Below are positions 35,966-44,719 of a stretch of DNA of 64,000 nt, piece by piece (position 1 is the first letter of the stretch; each line of letters begins with the position of its first letter). The notes beneath the pieces were generated by a model. That model made no database searches. It worked only from the letters and a program-made list of their open reading frames with translations, and had not been told where the DNA came from. The DNA is from Mangrovivirga cuniculi (lineage in GTDB: Bacteria; Bacteroidota; Bacteroidia; Cytophagales; Cyclobacteriaceae). The position numbers and the translations under genes were made by a program. The stretch covers positions 4,575,001 to 4,639,000 of the forward strand of contig NZ_CP028923.1 of assembly GCF_005166025.1 (NCBI RefSeq). The letters are read 5' to 3'.

Positions 35966-37572
35966 TGAAAAAGAGAATTTTTACATATTGTTTTATTTTG
36001 ATCATATCAGTCAATTATTCCTTTGGCCAAACGATATTTTCAGAATTAAAGTCTGATGAGAAAAGAGCTGATAAAGAATTTAATCAAGGGAATTATAAAG
36101 AGGCACTTCTATTATATCTCGATGTAAATAAATCTGACCCTGGAAATAAGAATATAATTAAAAAGCTAGCTATTACATATAAAGGACTTGATGCACCCTT
36201 AAAAGCTGCTGATTATCTTTTAAAGTATGCTGATACAAACTTGAATCTTTCTTCAGCGGAAATGTTGATGCTGGGAAATTACTTAACTGATGCCGGAAAA
36301 TACAACCAGGCTATCAATTGGTTTAAAAAGTATCAAAATACCAATCCATCTAATGAACTTGTCGCTAAACAAATATGGCAATTAGAAAACAGGGACTTTT
36401 TATATGAAGATTCTGTTTTGTATGAAATTAAAAAATTACCAATCAATACAGACCAAAGAGAATTTGGTGTTTCTATTTCTGAAAAGGGAATTGTGTATTT
36501 GAGCGATCAGCCTACGTATGGTGGGTTAAAAGTAGTTGACGGACAGACTAACAGGAATTTTTTAAGGTGGTTTATTTCAGAACAAAAATATGACTCACTA
36601 TTAGATTTGGCCTACTATGAAAAACCTAAAGAGTTTTTAAAAGGAATCAAATCAAAATACCACAAAGGAAATATTTATATAAGTGAAAATAGTGACACTA
36701 TTTTCTATTCAAAAAACAGCCCTGTTTCTACTATTGCAAAAAAATCCCGGTTAGAAATAGTAATGATAACCAGGAAAAAAGATAAATGGTCTGAGCCAAT
36801 TTCTCTGCCAATAAATAACCCTGGTTATTCTACAAATCACCCTTATTTTAACTCAACAGAACAAAAGTTATATTTCTCTTCTGATATGTCCGGGGGTTAT
36901 GGAGGTTTTGATCTTTACTATTCGTCTTTCAATAACGGAAAATGGGGAAAGCCTGTAAACCTCGGTTCTTTAGTCAATACAAAAGGAAATGAATCTTACC
37001 CTTACAAAAACGGAAATTCATTTTATTTTACCTCAGATGGCCACACCGGCCTGGGAGGAATGGATATTTATAGTGTCATAGCAATTGAAAATGAATTCAG
37101 TAACTTAAAAAACCTTGGTTATCCGGTAAATACTAATTTTGATGATTTTGGACTCGTGTTATTCAATGAAGGGCAGAAGGGATATTTTTCATCTAATCGA
37201 AATAAAAATGCTCTCGATGACGACATATACCATTTAAAAATATCTCTTCAATCTTTTCCACTACTTATATCAGGGACTCTAAGATTAAAAGATCTTAATA
37301 ATGTAGATGAGAACACTTCATTGCTTAAAAACGCAACACTATTATTGATAGATAAGAACAGAAAAAAGGTAGTGAGCAATTCAAAAAGTGATAATGATGG
37401 TCAATTCGAGATAAACATACCATATGATGGAGATTTTTACATAAAAGTAAGTGATAAATACCTTGGAGAAGCCCTCATAAACCTGGACATTCCCAGAAAC
37501 CGTGAAGAACAATCAACTTATAAAATAGTGATTGTTAAAGAATTATTTAGTGTAAATAATAAAATCAACTAA
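35962..37572 (+). CDS. Exported TPR / PD40 beta-propeller protein (PorE-like, no OmpA domain)
   Basis: 536 residues. Signal peptide about 1-22; TPR-like helices (about 30-140: ADKEFNQGNYKEALLLYLDV); a beta-propeller with PD40 motifs (about 160-430: HPYFNSTEQKLYFSSDMSGG, GGFDLYYS, SYPYKNGNSFYFTSDGHTG, GGMDIYSV, FDDFGLVLF); and a CarboxypepD_reg-type domain (about 445-520). T9SS component PorE has this layout plus a C-terminal OmpA peptidoglycan-binding domain, which is missing here. A free-standing OmpA-family lipoprotein is encoded at 39857. The gene overlaps porP/sprF by four bases and touches the kinase gene. Confidence 0.82.
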   Translation: MMKKRIFTYCFILIISVNYSFGQTIFSELKSDEKRADKEFNQGNYKEALLLYLDVNKSDPGNKNIIKKLAITYKGLDAPLKAADYLLKYADTNLNLSSAEMLMLGNYLTDAGKYNQAINWFKKYQNTNPSNELVAKQIWQLENRDFLYEDSVLYEIKKLPINTDQREFGVSISEKGIVYLSDQPTYGGLKVVDGQTNRNFLRWFISEQKYDSLLDLAYYEKPKEFLKGIKSKYHKGNIYISENSDTIFYSKNSPVSTIAKKSRLEIVMITRKKDKWSEPISLPINNPGYSTNHPYFNSTEQKLYFSSDMSGGYGGFDLYYSSFNNGKWGKPVNLGSLVNTKGNESYPYKNGNSFYFTSDGHTGLGGMDIYSVIAIENEFSNLKNLGYPVNTNFDDFGLVLFNEGQKGYFSSNRNKNALDDDIYHLKISLQSFPLLISGTLRLKDLNNVDENTSLLKNATLLLIDKNRKKVVSNSKSDNDGQFEINIPYDGDFYIKVSDKYLGEALINLDIPRNREEQSTYKIVIVKELFSVNNKIN

Positions 37573-39639
37573 ATGTCAACTCATTCCATAATCGATAATA
37601 TTATTCTTTTGAGCGGATGTAAACTTCGTCAAATTATATTGTTATTGATTATTTCAATCAGCATTAATGCACAAACAACTACCATCCAGGTACATACTTT
37701 AGATAATTCTCTCAATCCCGTTGATAATATTGAGGTTTCCGTTGAAGGAATGGATTATATACCTACAAATAGTAAAGGAATCGCATTTGTAAGTCTTGAC
37801 TCTGAATCACTCCCTCCTGAAAAGATCAAAATTAAAAATCCGGAACTGGAAGCTGAATCATGGAGCTATTCCAGGGGAATTTTAGAAATCATTTTAAGAA
37901 AAAAGAATTACGAAGAAATAACCTTCAGATTAGTAAATTCTGATAACAATCCTGTCGCAAACAATGTAGTGATACTGGAAGGGCCTCAAAAAATCACCAG
38001 GAAATCAAATGAAAAAGGATATGTAACCATACCATATCCTAAGGACAGCCAATTAAGAGATCAGTATACGCTAATCGTCCCCGGCTATAATGTCACAACA
38101 AATAAAATCGAATCAAAAACTTCTCAACTTGTAGTTACCAGCCTGGAAAAACCATCTACTAAACAAATAGTAGAAAACGATGAAAAAGATATAGAAATCA
38201 ATAATGACAATCCTGAATTAGCTTTTCTTGACACCATAACCACTATAGAAAGTTTTTACAGGGCCTTAATGCTTCAGGACATTAAAGCGTTTAATAAGGA
38301 CGAAAAAAAGCTTATAAATGAAAAATTCTACAGACTATATCAACAATCTTCTTTTCTAAGTTCTAAAAGACCTGAACCTAAAATAGCTCCGGATGGAAAT
38401 TCCACCATAGAAAGAGAGCTTGAATTGTTAAAAAGAAGTGCCGAAAATGAACAAGAATCTATTATTCAAAATAAAAATGATTTTCAGCTAAGATTAAGCA
38501 GGGTAAATGAACGATTAAGTGGACAAACCGACAACTTAACCGAGAACCAAAAAAGAGATCTGGCTGCTGAGGTTGACGCTATTGAGAATGCTTTACTTAC
38601 CAGTCAACAATTGTTTACAGGTTATCAATCTGATTATCTGAAGATAATTAACGAATTAAGAGCTAAACTAGAAAACCTGGAAGGCATTCAGGGGCAACTT
38701 AAAAAGAGTGAAGAACTTAGATTAAAAGAACAGGAAGAGTTTCAGAATAAACTTTTAAAAATTACTTTAATATTTGTTGGACTCATCATATTCACTTTCA
38801 TTTTAGTACTACTGGTCAGAATTTACATAAGGCAAAAGAACGAGCTTAAATCAGCAAATAATGAAGTTGCCAGAATCAATTCTCAACTTGAAAAATTAGT
38901 GAGTGACAAAACCCAATCACTTGTTAAAATAAATAATGAGTTGGATCAGTTTCTTTACCGCTCAGCACACAATTTAAGAAGACCACTTTCTTCGATTTTG
39001 GGGCTGCACAATATTGCCAAGCTTACGCTCGAGGGGGATTCCCTGGTTTTATTTGAAAAAGCTGCTCAAACTGCTTTTGAAATGGATGAATTGCTACAAA
39101 AACTTCAAATGATCAGCCATATTCATTTACCTGATTCAGCTGAATTAGTAGACTTTGAAGGAAGCGTAGATTCTATATTAGATTCTTTTGAAAAGGAAAT
39201 CTCTGAAAACAACATTCGAATAAAAAAAGATATAGAGCCAGGTATGACATATATTATTTCTCCAATACTGGTTTCTATTATTCTTTCAAATCTGATTGAA
39301 AATTCAATCCGGTTTTGCGTCTATAGCAAAAAGCCTGATCCACAAATTATAATAAAAATAAGAGAGGAAAATAAGAAGGTGAAAATTACTATCAGAGACA
39401 ATGGCACTGGTATTTCCAAAGATGTTTGGGACAAGATCTATGACATGTTCTTTGTTGGGTTTGAATACGGTAAAGGAAATGGTTTAGGACTGTATATTAC
39501 CAAAAAAGCTGTTGAAGTTTTAAATGGTGAAATAGCTTTTACTTCAGAAGAACAAAAATTCACTCAATTTGATGTCCTTATAGCTGACAAAGCTATATCC
39601 CCAAGAAGTACTAAGAAGAAACTAGCTATCGAAGCCTGA
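37573..39639 (+). CDS. Membrane histidine kinase with Ig-like extracytoplasmic sensor
   Basis: 688 residues. N-terminal signal segment (about 18-34), two Ig/CNA-B-like domains (35-110 and 113-192), a helical region with coiled coil (about 280-390), one membrane helix (about 396-419), HisKA with His466 in RSAHNLRRPLSSILG and HATPase_c (N box NLIENSIRF, G1 IRDNGTGI, G2 GNGLGLYITKKA). The residue after the phospho-His is Asn, not the usual Asp/Glu. No receiver domain or response regulator gene is adjacent. Starts immediately after the PD40 protein stop, so it is the fourth gene of the T9SS cargo operon. Confidence 0.9.
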   Translation: MSTHSIIDNIILLSGCKLRQIILLLIISISINAQTTTIQVHTLDNSLNPVDNIEVSVEGMDYIPTNSKGIAFVSLDSESLPPEKIKIKNPELEAESWSYSRGILEIILRKKNYEEITFRLVNSDNNPVANNVVILEGPQKITRKSNEKGYVTIPYPKDSQLRDQYTLIVPGYNVTTNKIESKTSQLVVTSLEKPSTKQIVENDEKDIEINNDNPELAFLDTITTIESFYRALMLQDIKAFNKDEKKLINEKFYRLYQQSSFLSSKRPEPKIAPDGNSTIERELELLKRSAENEQESIIQNKNDFQLRLSRVNERLSGQTDNLTENQKRDLAAEVDAIENALLTSQQLFTGYQSDYLKIINELRAKLENLEGIQGQLKKSEELRLKEQEEFQNKLLKITLIFVGLIIFTFILVLLVRIYIRQKNELKSANNEVARINSQLEKLVSDKTQSLVKINNELDQFLYRSAHNLRRPLSSILGLHNIAKLTLEGDSLVLFEKAAQTAFEMDELLQKLQMISHIHLPDSAELVDFEGSVDSILDSFEKEISENNIRIKKDIEPGMTYIISPILVSIILSNLIENSIRFCVYSKKPDPQIIIKIREENKKVKITIRDNGTGISKDVWDKIYDMFFVGFEYGKGNGLGLYITKKAVEVLNGEIAFTSEEQKFTQFDVLIADKAISPRSTKKKLAIEA

Positions 39640-39808
39640 TATTTGTGGAAAACATTCCCCTTACTATATAATTATTCTACACCCTACAAATTACCGAAAG
39701 CCTCTGTAATATAATTATTTCAACACTAGAAATAACTATTTAAATAAAGCGCTTAACTACTAGTCAAACATCTGACCATAGACAGATAAAACAACTATTT
39801 TATTTCAT

Positions 39809-39823
39809 TGGCAGGCTTCTTGT
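39809..39823 (+). promoter_or_regulatory. Weak sigma-54-like promoter candidate
   Basis: TGGCAGGCTTCTTGT keeps the GG of the -24 box and the spacing but has TTGT instead of TTGC at -12. It lies 34 bases before the OmpA-like lipoprotein gene. Weak; the -12 GC is normally essential. Confidence 0.25.
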
Positions 39824-39856
39824 TTTTTTATAGGATAGAAAAAATGAGAAGTAATT

Positions 39857-40522
39857 ATGTATTTAAAAACAATATCAAAAGTACTATTAAGTATTTCCAT
39901 TATAGTATTTCTCGGATGTAAAGCTAACAACACTCAAAAAGGAGCTGCAATAGGTGCAGGTAGTGGTGCCGTAATCGGAGGAATTATAGGGAATCAATCT
40001 GATAACACTGCTATCGGTGCAATTATCGGTGCAGCAGTTGGTGGTACAGCTGGTGCTTTGATAGGAAGACACATGGACAAGCAGGCTGAAGAACTTAGAG
40101 AAGATCTTGAAGGCGCAGATGTTGAAAGAGTAGGTGAAGGGATTAAAATTACCTTCGACTCAGGTTTAATGTTCCCTTTAGATGAATATACTCTTACTGA
40201 GGCAACAAAAGACAACCTTGATGAAATGTCTGAAACTCTTAAAAAATATGAAGACACTAACATATTAATTGAGGGACACACAGATGCCACAGGAACTGAA
40301 TCTTACAATCAGGCTTTGTCTGAAAAAAGAGCAAATCGAGTAACTGAATATCTCGCTGCGCATGGAGTAGCTACAGATCGTCTTCAAGCCGTTGGTTATG
40401 GTGAAAGTCAACCCATTGCGACTAATGATACCGAAGCTGGTCGTCAACAAAATAGAAGAGTTGAAGTAGCAATTTTCGCAAATGAGGACATGAAAGAAGC
40501 TGCAAAAAATGGCGAGCTTTAA
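39857..40522 (+). CDS. OmpA-family lipoprotein with glycine zipper (YiaD-like)
   Basis: 221 residues. Lipobox IVFLGC (Cys21). A glycine-zipper segment (about 30-75: GAAIGAGSGAVIGGIIGN, AIGAIIGAAVGGTAGALIG) is followed by an OmpA C-terminal peptidoglycan-binding domain (about 105-210) with the conserved EGHTDATG, LSEKRANRV and NRRVEVAIF. It should tether the outer membrane to peptidoglycan. It begins 217 bases after the kinase gene, so is probably transcribed separately, followed 37 bases later by a small barrel gene. Confidence 0.93.
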   Translation: MYLKTISKVLLSISIIVFLGCKANNTQKGAAIGAGSGAVIGGIIGNQSDNTAIGAIIGAAVGGTAGALIGRHMDKQAEELREDLEGADVERVGEGIKITFDSGLMFPLDEYTLTEATKDNLDEMSETLKKYEDTNILIEGHTDATGTESYNQALSEKRANRVTEYLAAHGVATDRLQAVGYGESQPIATNDTEAGRQQNRRVEVAIFANEDMKEAAKNGEL

Positions 40523-40559
40523 TACAACCAAAAATTTTATAATCTAAAAATCGACTAAT

Positions 40560-41171
40560 ATGAAATCAAGAATATTAATAATAGCACTATTTATATTATC
40601 AGTCACAGCGATAGATGCTCAAATCTATGGTGTAAAAGGAGGATTTAATGCATCAAACTTTTACGCAGACGAAGTAGATGATAAAAATGCCCGATATGGT
40701 TTCCACGCAGGTTTTTTTAGCCAATGGGAAATTAATGAAGGTCTGGGATTACAGGCAGAGCTGCTATATTCCGGTAAAGGTAACAGCTCTACTTATAGTG
40801 GAGGAACTTTAGATCAGGAAGTAGATTTTAACATGCATTATATTGATTTACCAGTTATGGCTGTAATCAAGTTAGGCGATGCTGCTGAAATTCACGGTGG
40901 TATTTATGGTGGATATCTTGTCGGATCTGATGTAACTTCAGATGGGGACCTTGGAGAATTTTCCGAAAGTGTTGATAAAGATAATTTCAATTCCTTTGAC
41001 TGGGGATTCCTTGCAGGTCTAGGAGTTAACATTGGTGAAAATTTCCAGGTAGGCGCCAGATATAATTTAGGTATGGCAAAAATTGCAGACAGTGATGATG
41101 CTAAATTTTTACTGGGAGATGCAAAAAACAGCTATGGGCAAATCTACGGAGCTTTTAGATTTGGAAACTGA
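40560..41171 (+). CDS. Small outer membrane beta-barrel protein
   Basis: 203 residues. Signal peptide about 1-20 (MKSRILIIALFILSVTAIDA). The mature part is alternating hydrophobic strands with aromatic girdles (GVKGGFNASNFYADE, GFHAGFFSQWEI, LQAELLYSGKG, VGARYNLGMA) and a C-terminal GAFRFGN, typical of PorT/OMP_b-brl_2 eight-strand barrels. Function unknown. Likely cotranscribed with the OmpA-like lipoprotein; ends before a clear terminator. Confidence 0.83.
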   Translation: MKSRILIIALFILSVTAIDAQIYGVKGGFNASNFYADEVDDKNARYGFHAGFFSQWEINEGLGLQAELLYSGKGNSSTYSGGTLDQEVDFNMHYIDLPVMAVIKLGDAAEIHGGIYGGYLVGSDVTSDGDLGEFSESVDKDNFNSFDWGFLAGLGVNIGENFQVGARYNLGMAKIADSDDAKFLLGDAKNSYGQIYGAFRFGN

Positions 41172-41192
41172 TAAAAAATTAATTTTGTAGTT

Positions 41193-41226
41193 AAAAGGAT
41201 TGCCTTATGGTAATCCTTTTTTTATT
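41193..41226 (+). terminator. Terminator of the 40560 barrel gene
   Basis: Stem AAAAGGATTgCC / GGtAATCCTTTT with a T-run, about 20 bases after the stop. Confidence 0.85.
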
Positions 41227-41283
41227 ACATCTTTTAACAGATTTTTTGATAAGAAAAGATTTCTTGAATTTATATTGCAGGCA

Positions 41284-41318
41284 ATAAAAAAACCCTGACG
41301 ATGCTAAGCATATCAGGG
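41284..41318 (-). terminator. Terminator of tRNA-Arg
   Basis: Stem AACCCTGA / TCAGGGTT followed on the minus strand by seven T, directly downstream of the tRNA gene. Confidence 0.75.
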
Positions 41319-41324
41319 TTGTAG

Positions 41325-41398
41325 TGAACTCGGAGGGAGTCGAACCCCCAACCTCCTGGGCCGTAACCAGGTGCTCTATCCAGTTAAGCTACGAGTCC
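41325..41398 (-). tRNA. tRNA-Arg (anticodon ACG)
   Basis: 74 bases, CCA not encoded. The minus strand folds as a full cloverleaf: acceptor GGACTCG/CGAGTTC with discriminator A, anticodon stem CCTGG/CCAGG with loop TTACGGC giving anticodon ACG, and T arm GGGGG-TTCGACT-CCCTC. A34 is expected to be converted to inosine by TadA (2026-2475). Confidence 0.95.
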
Positions 41399-41545
41399 TT
41401 GGTTTTAATCACTCTGCACTGAGGTGCAGTTGACCAAATGGGAGTGCAAATGTAATTAAATATTTGACTTATTTAAAAATTATGCCCAAGAATTTTACAA
41501 TTATACTATCTTTGTCCACGTTTTAAAGCACAAAAAACTAGCAAC

Positions 41546-42256
41546 ATGCGTTTAACCATTTTCAGTTTACTTTTTATATTCATTAATACTGTTTCATTTG
41601 GTCAGGAAGAGGAAAAAACCTCACCCTGGAATAGTGTGCCTGGTAATTTATGGACAGAAGTTGGATTTAACTTTACTTTTGACAAACCTGACTCTATCGG
41701 TTCTAATTGGTTTGCATCTAAAAGAATCCAATTTAATTACCAGCTACAGTTTAATTTGGGAGAAGAATCAGGACTGACTTTTCATCCCGGCCTAGCATTA
41801 GCAGTTGAAAAACAATCTTATGACGGCAACAATGTTTTTGTCGATATTGGTGATGAAGCAGTCTTTGCCCCTGCTTCTAATTTAGTTCCCGGTAGCATTA
41901 ACAAAACAGGTTTTTTCACAACCTACATTGATGTCCCGGTAGAATTCATGTGGCACTTAAATAAATCTGACTATAGAAGAAGTTTCAAGGTCGCTCTCGG
42001 AGGATACGTTGGTTATTCTCTAGGTGGTAAAACAAAAATCAAATATGAGTTTTCAGGAGATACACGTAAGTATAAAGAAAAGTCAGATTACGGTCTTGAA
42101 TCATTCAGGTACGGTGCAGTATTTAAAATTGGATTTGGAGGGGTAATGGGTTATTACAGACACAATTTCTCTAAAATATTCCAGGATGATGAATCACCGG
42201 CAGAATTTATTAACGCGACGCAATCTTCTGCAGGTGTTGCATTGAGAATATTCTAA
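41546..42256 (+). CDS. Outer membrane beta-barrel protein, unknown function
   Basis: 236 residues. Signal peptide about 1-19 (MRLTIFSLLFIFINTVSFG). Mature part is strand-rich with repeated aromatic/glycine patterns (LWTEVGFNFTF, RIQFNYQLQFNLG, GALGGYVGYSLGG-like, GAVFKIGFGGVMGYYRHNF) and a terminal hydrophobic strand AGVALRIF ending in Phe, the signature of a BAM-assembled barrel of about ten strands. No named family recognised; it resembles the PorT-like group loosely. Monocistronic, followed by a bidirectional terminator. Confidence 0.8.
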   Translation: MRLTIFSLLFIFINTVSFGQEEEKTSPWNSVPGNLWTEVGFNFTFDKPDSIGSNWFASKRIQFNYQLQFNLGEESGLTFHPGLALAVEKQSYDGNNVFVDIGDEAVFAPASNLVPGSINKTGFFTTYIDVPVEFMWHLNKSDYRRSFKVALGGYVGYSLGGKTKIKYEFSGDTRKYKEKSDYGLESFRYGAVFKIGFGGVMGYYRHNFSKIFQDDESPAEFINATQSSAGVALRIF

Positions 42257-42281
42257 ATAAGAACTTTAATATTATTTTAAG

Positions 42282-42308
42282 AAAACCGGATCCTCATCCG
42301 GTTTTTTT
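42282..42308. terminator. Bidirectional terminator
   Basis: Perfect stem AAAACCGGAT-CCTC-ATCCGGTTTT with T/A runs on both sides, between the convergent barrel gene and PAP2-like gene; it touches the stop codon of the latter. Confidence 0.85.
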
Positions 42309-43035
42309 AATGTAAAATCATTGCCATCAGGCCAACGCCATATCCAAGAATCAATCCTCCAATTACTTCTTTAAGGTTATGCGATCCCAGGGCAAGCCTG
42401 GCAGTAGAGACTATCCCACAAATAGCCACGATTACAGCTACGTACCAAAAATAATTTGTTATTACAGGATAGTATATCCCATATCCAAATGCGATACCAA
42501 CAGAAGCCGATAATGTGGTTGCATGTATAGAGATTTTAAAAAAAATTGTGATGATCGTGACCAGGATAACCAGCACAGTCATGGCTATAAAAATTGCATT
42601 TGTAACCGAGTTGATACTAAACCTGAAAACAAACAAATAACATGACATGCAATAAATCAGGCTGATCATCAAAAAAGGAAAGATTCTTTCATTTCTTAGA
42701 GGCATAGTAAAAGCTTTACCTTTTTTATGCTTTCTAATAGAAACCAGCAAGGGTTTATTTTGGAGTAAAAAAGAAACTACTGACTGGTTTTTAATGATCC
42801 TGTAAAAAAACAATCTTGTCAGGAAAGCAATATAAGTCATCCTCAGTAACAGTAGCAAAATCAAGGGAAAAACTCCTGTCATTAAAAAAACCACGCGCAA
42901 ATAGACATAAAAGCTTTCACCAGTGAGCGGAGTTACAATCATCGGGCTTATCAGGTACAGGCTCCAGATCAATAGTCCCGGAACTAATAGCGGATGAAAT
43001 ATCGTTGAAAAAATCAGTGCTAGTTTTTTATTCAA
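42307..43035 (-). CDS. PAP2-like inner membrane protein
   Basis: 242 residues with about six membrane helices. The C-terminal third resembles PAP2 phosphatases: KISIHATTLSASVG stands where PSGH is expected, and ARLALGSHNLKEVIGGLILG matches the SR-x(5)-H-x-x-x-D/E motif. A classical KxxxxxxRP motif is not evident, so catalytic activity is uncertain; a role in lipid phosphate turnover is a guess. Its start overlaps the rpoN stop by four bases, so it is cotranscribed with rpoN. Confidence 0.72.
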   Translation of the reverse strand: MNKKLALIFSTIFHPLLVPGLLIWSLYLISPMIVTPLTGESFYVYLRVVFLMTGVFPLILLLLLRMTYIAFLTRLFFYRIIKNQSVVSFLLQNKPLLVSIRKHKKGKAFTMPLRNERIFPFLMISLIYCMSCYLFVFRFSINSVTNAIFIAMTVLVILVTIITIFFKISIHATTLSASVGIAFGYGIYYPVITNYFWYVAVIVAICGIVSTARLALGSHNLKEVIGGLILGYGVGLMAMILH

Positions 43036-44474
43036 ACAATCTCCTTTCTTAAGCGGGCAACCGGTATGTTCATTTGCTCTCTGTATTTCGCCACCGTTCT
43101 CCGGGCAATATTATACCCTTTAGACTTCAGTAGTTTTTCCAGTTTATCATCAGAAAGCGGTTTACGCTTATCTTCCTTTTCAATAAGCTCTTTTAAATCG
43201 TGTTTGACCTGACGACTTGATACATCCTCTCCACTTTCAGTAGAAATACCTTCTGAGAAAAAGTATTTTAAAGGAAAAATCCCGAATTCAGTTTGAACAG
43301 CTTTACTATTTGCTACTCTTGATACTGTGGAGATATCCATTCCAATCTTATCAGCAATATCTTTTAGAATCATCGGGCGAAGCTCAGACTCGTCTCCCTC
43401 CTGAAAATAATCATATTGATACTGAAGAATGGCGTTCATTGTAGAAAGTAATGTATTCTGCCTTTGTTTAATAGCATCGATAAACCATTTGGCTGAATCA
43501 AGCTTTTGCTTTACAAATGTGACTGTTTCTTTAAGTTTCTTATCCTTTTTGTCACTTTTATCATAAGCATCAAGCATATCTGAATAAGACCGGCTGATTC
43601 TCAGGTCCGGTGCATTTTTACTATTCAGAGACAATTCCAGGTTTCCATTGTTATTGGTTACAATGAAGTCTGGCATTAAATATTGAGTCCGCGCAATTCC
43701 TGAAGATGCTCCTCCGGGCTTTGGATTCAATTTGGTAATCAGATTTACAGCCTCCTTGAAAAGATCCTCATCCTCAATATTAAGTTTTTTCAATATTTTA
43801 GAGTAATGTTTCTTTGTGAATTCATCAAAGCAAACCAAAATGATCTTTTTAGCTAGCTTAACCTCAGGTATATCTTCATTTTTTCTTTCCAGTTGAATAG
43901 TCAGACATTCCTGCAAATCTCTTGCCGCTATTCCCGGAGGATCAAATTCCTGGATAATCTTCAATATCTCCTCCAGTTCTTCAACTGAGGTTTCAATATT
44001 CTGACTAAAAGCAAGATCATTTCTGATTGCTTCAAGATCTCTCCTTATATATCCATCACTTTCAATACTACCGATAAGTTGAAGGCCGATCTGGTACTCC
44101 CTGTCTTCGAGATCAGTAAACCCAAGCTGGCTAATCAATTGTTCTGACAGTGACGATTGCCCGACTACAGGCATTGATTTATCTTCTTCGTCAGGACTTC
44201 TCCCATCTCCTTGCATCTTATAGCCTGCAAAGTCATCATCTCTTAAATAATCGTCAATATCAGGACCATCATCATAATCATCCTCATAAGTATCTTCATT
44301 TAGCGAGTCATCGGTATTTTCTTCCTTCCCTTCTTCAAGAGCAGGATTTACTTCAAGCTCTTCTTCTATTCTTGATTCAAGCTCGGCAGTAGGCACCTGC
44401 AACAGTTTGATAAACTGTATTTGCTGTGGTGATAACTTTTGTTGTAGCGCCTGTGATAAGCCTAACTTTTGCAT
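43032..44474 (-). CDS. rpoN: RNA polymerase sigma-54 factor
   Basis: 480 residues. Region I is Gln/Leu-rich (LGLSQALQQKLSPQQIQFIK) and contacts the enhancer-binding activator; region II is very acidic (about 50-90); region III contains the core-binding domain and the HTH (DISTVSRVANSKAVQT) and ends with the RpoN box ARRTVAKYRE, which reads the -24 element. No bacterial enhancer-binding protein is encoded in the window. A near-consensus sigma-54 promoter is seen before lon (62823). Confidence 0.97.
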   Translation of the reverse strand: MQKLGLSQALQQKLSPQQIQFIKLLQVPTAELESRIEEELEVNPALEEGKEENTDDSLNEDTYEDDYDDGPDIDDYLRDDDFAGYKMQGDGRSPDEEDKSMPVVGQSSLSEQLISQLGFTDLEDREYQIGLQLIGSIESDGYIRRDLEAIRNDLAFSQNIETSVEELEEILKIIQEFDPPGIAARDLQECLTIQLERKNEDIPEVKLAKKIILVCFDEFTKKHYSKILKKLNIEDEDLFKEAVNLITKLNPKPGGASSGIARTQYLMPDFIVTNNNGNLELSLNSKNAPDLRISRSYSDMLDAYDKSDKKDKKLKETVTFVKQKLDSAKWFIDAIKQRQNTLLSTMNAILQYQYDYFQEGDESELRPMILKDIADKIGMDISTVSRVANSKAVQTEFGIFPLKYFFSEGISTESGEDVSSRQVKHDLKELIEKEDKRKPLSDDKLEKLLKSKGYNIARRTVAKYREQMNIPVARLRKEIV

Positions 44475-44579
44475 ATATTCCGTTTAAAAGTAAAATCTAA
44501 TATACTAATAATGTGATAAATCAGCTTTTCATTGAAAATAAGCTGAATTTATACTTTTTTTGCGAAGTTTAAATTACTA

Positions 44580-44619
44580 AATCACCTCTTTCTTCTGATA
44601 AATCTTACTTGAGGTGATT
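44580..44619. other. Inverted repeat in the rpoN-asnS divergent region
   Basis: Arms AATCACCTC (44580-44588) and GAGGTGATT (44611-44619) match perfectly over nine bases with a 22-base centre. A second weaker one (CAGCTT/AAGCTG, 44522-44545) lies closer to rpoN. Role unknown: operator or transcript hairpin. Confidence 0.45.
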
Positions 44620-44719
44620 CAGAAAATTTAGCTAAAAATACGCATTTCATTTATAATTGTGTATCCTTTTTATAAAGAAGCCAAATAATTGGCACGCATA
44701 AAATCTAAAAAGAAAGATC

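Noticed and set aside
41284-41318. Hairpin near the tRNA as an attachment site of a mobile element
   Set aside because: It is an ordinary terminator, and no partial tRNA copy or integrase is found nearby.
44687-44701. TTGGCACG upstream of asnS as a sigma-54 promoter
   Set aside because: The -24 half is perfect, but no TTGC occurs at the -12 position.
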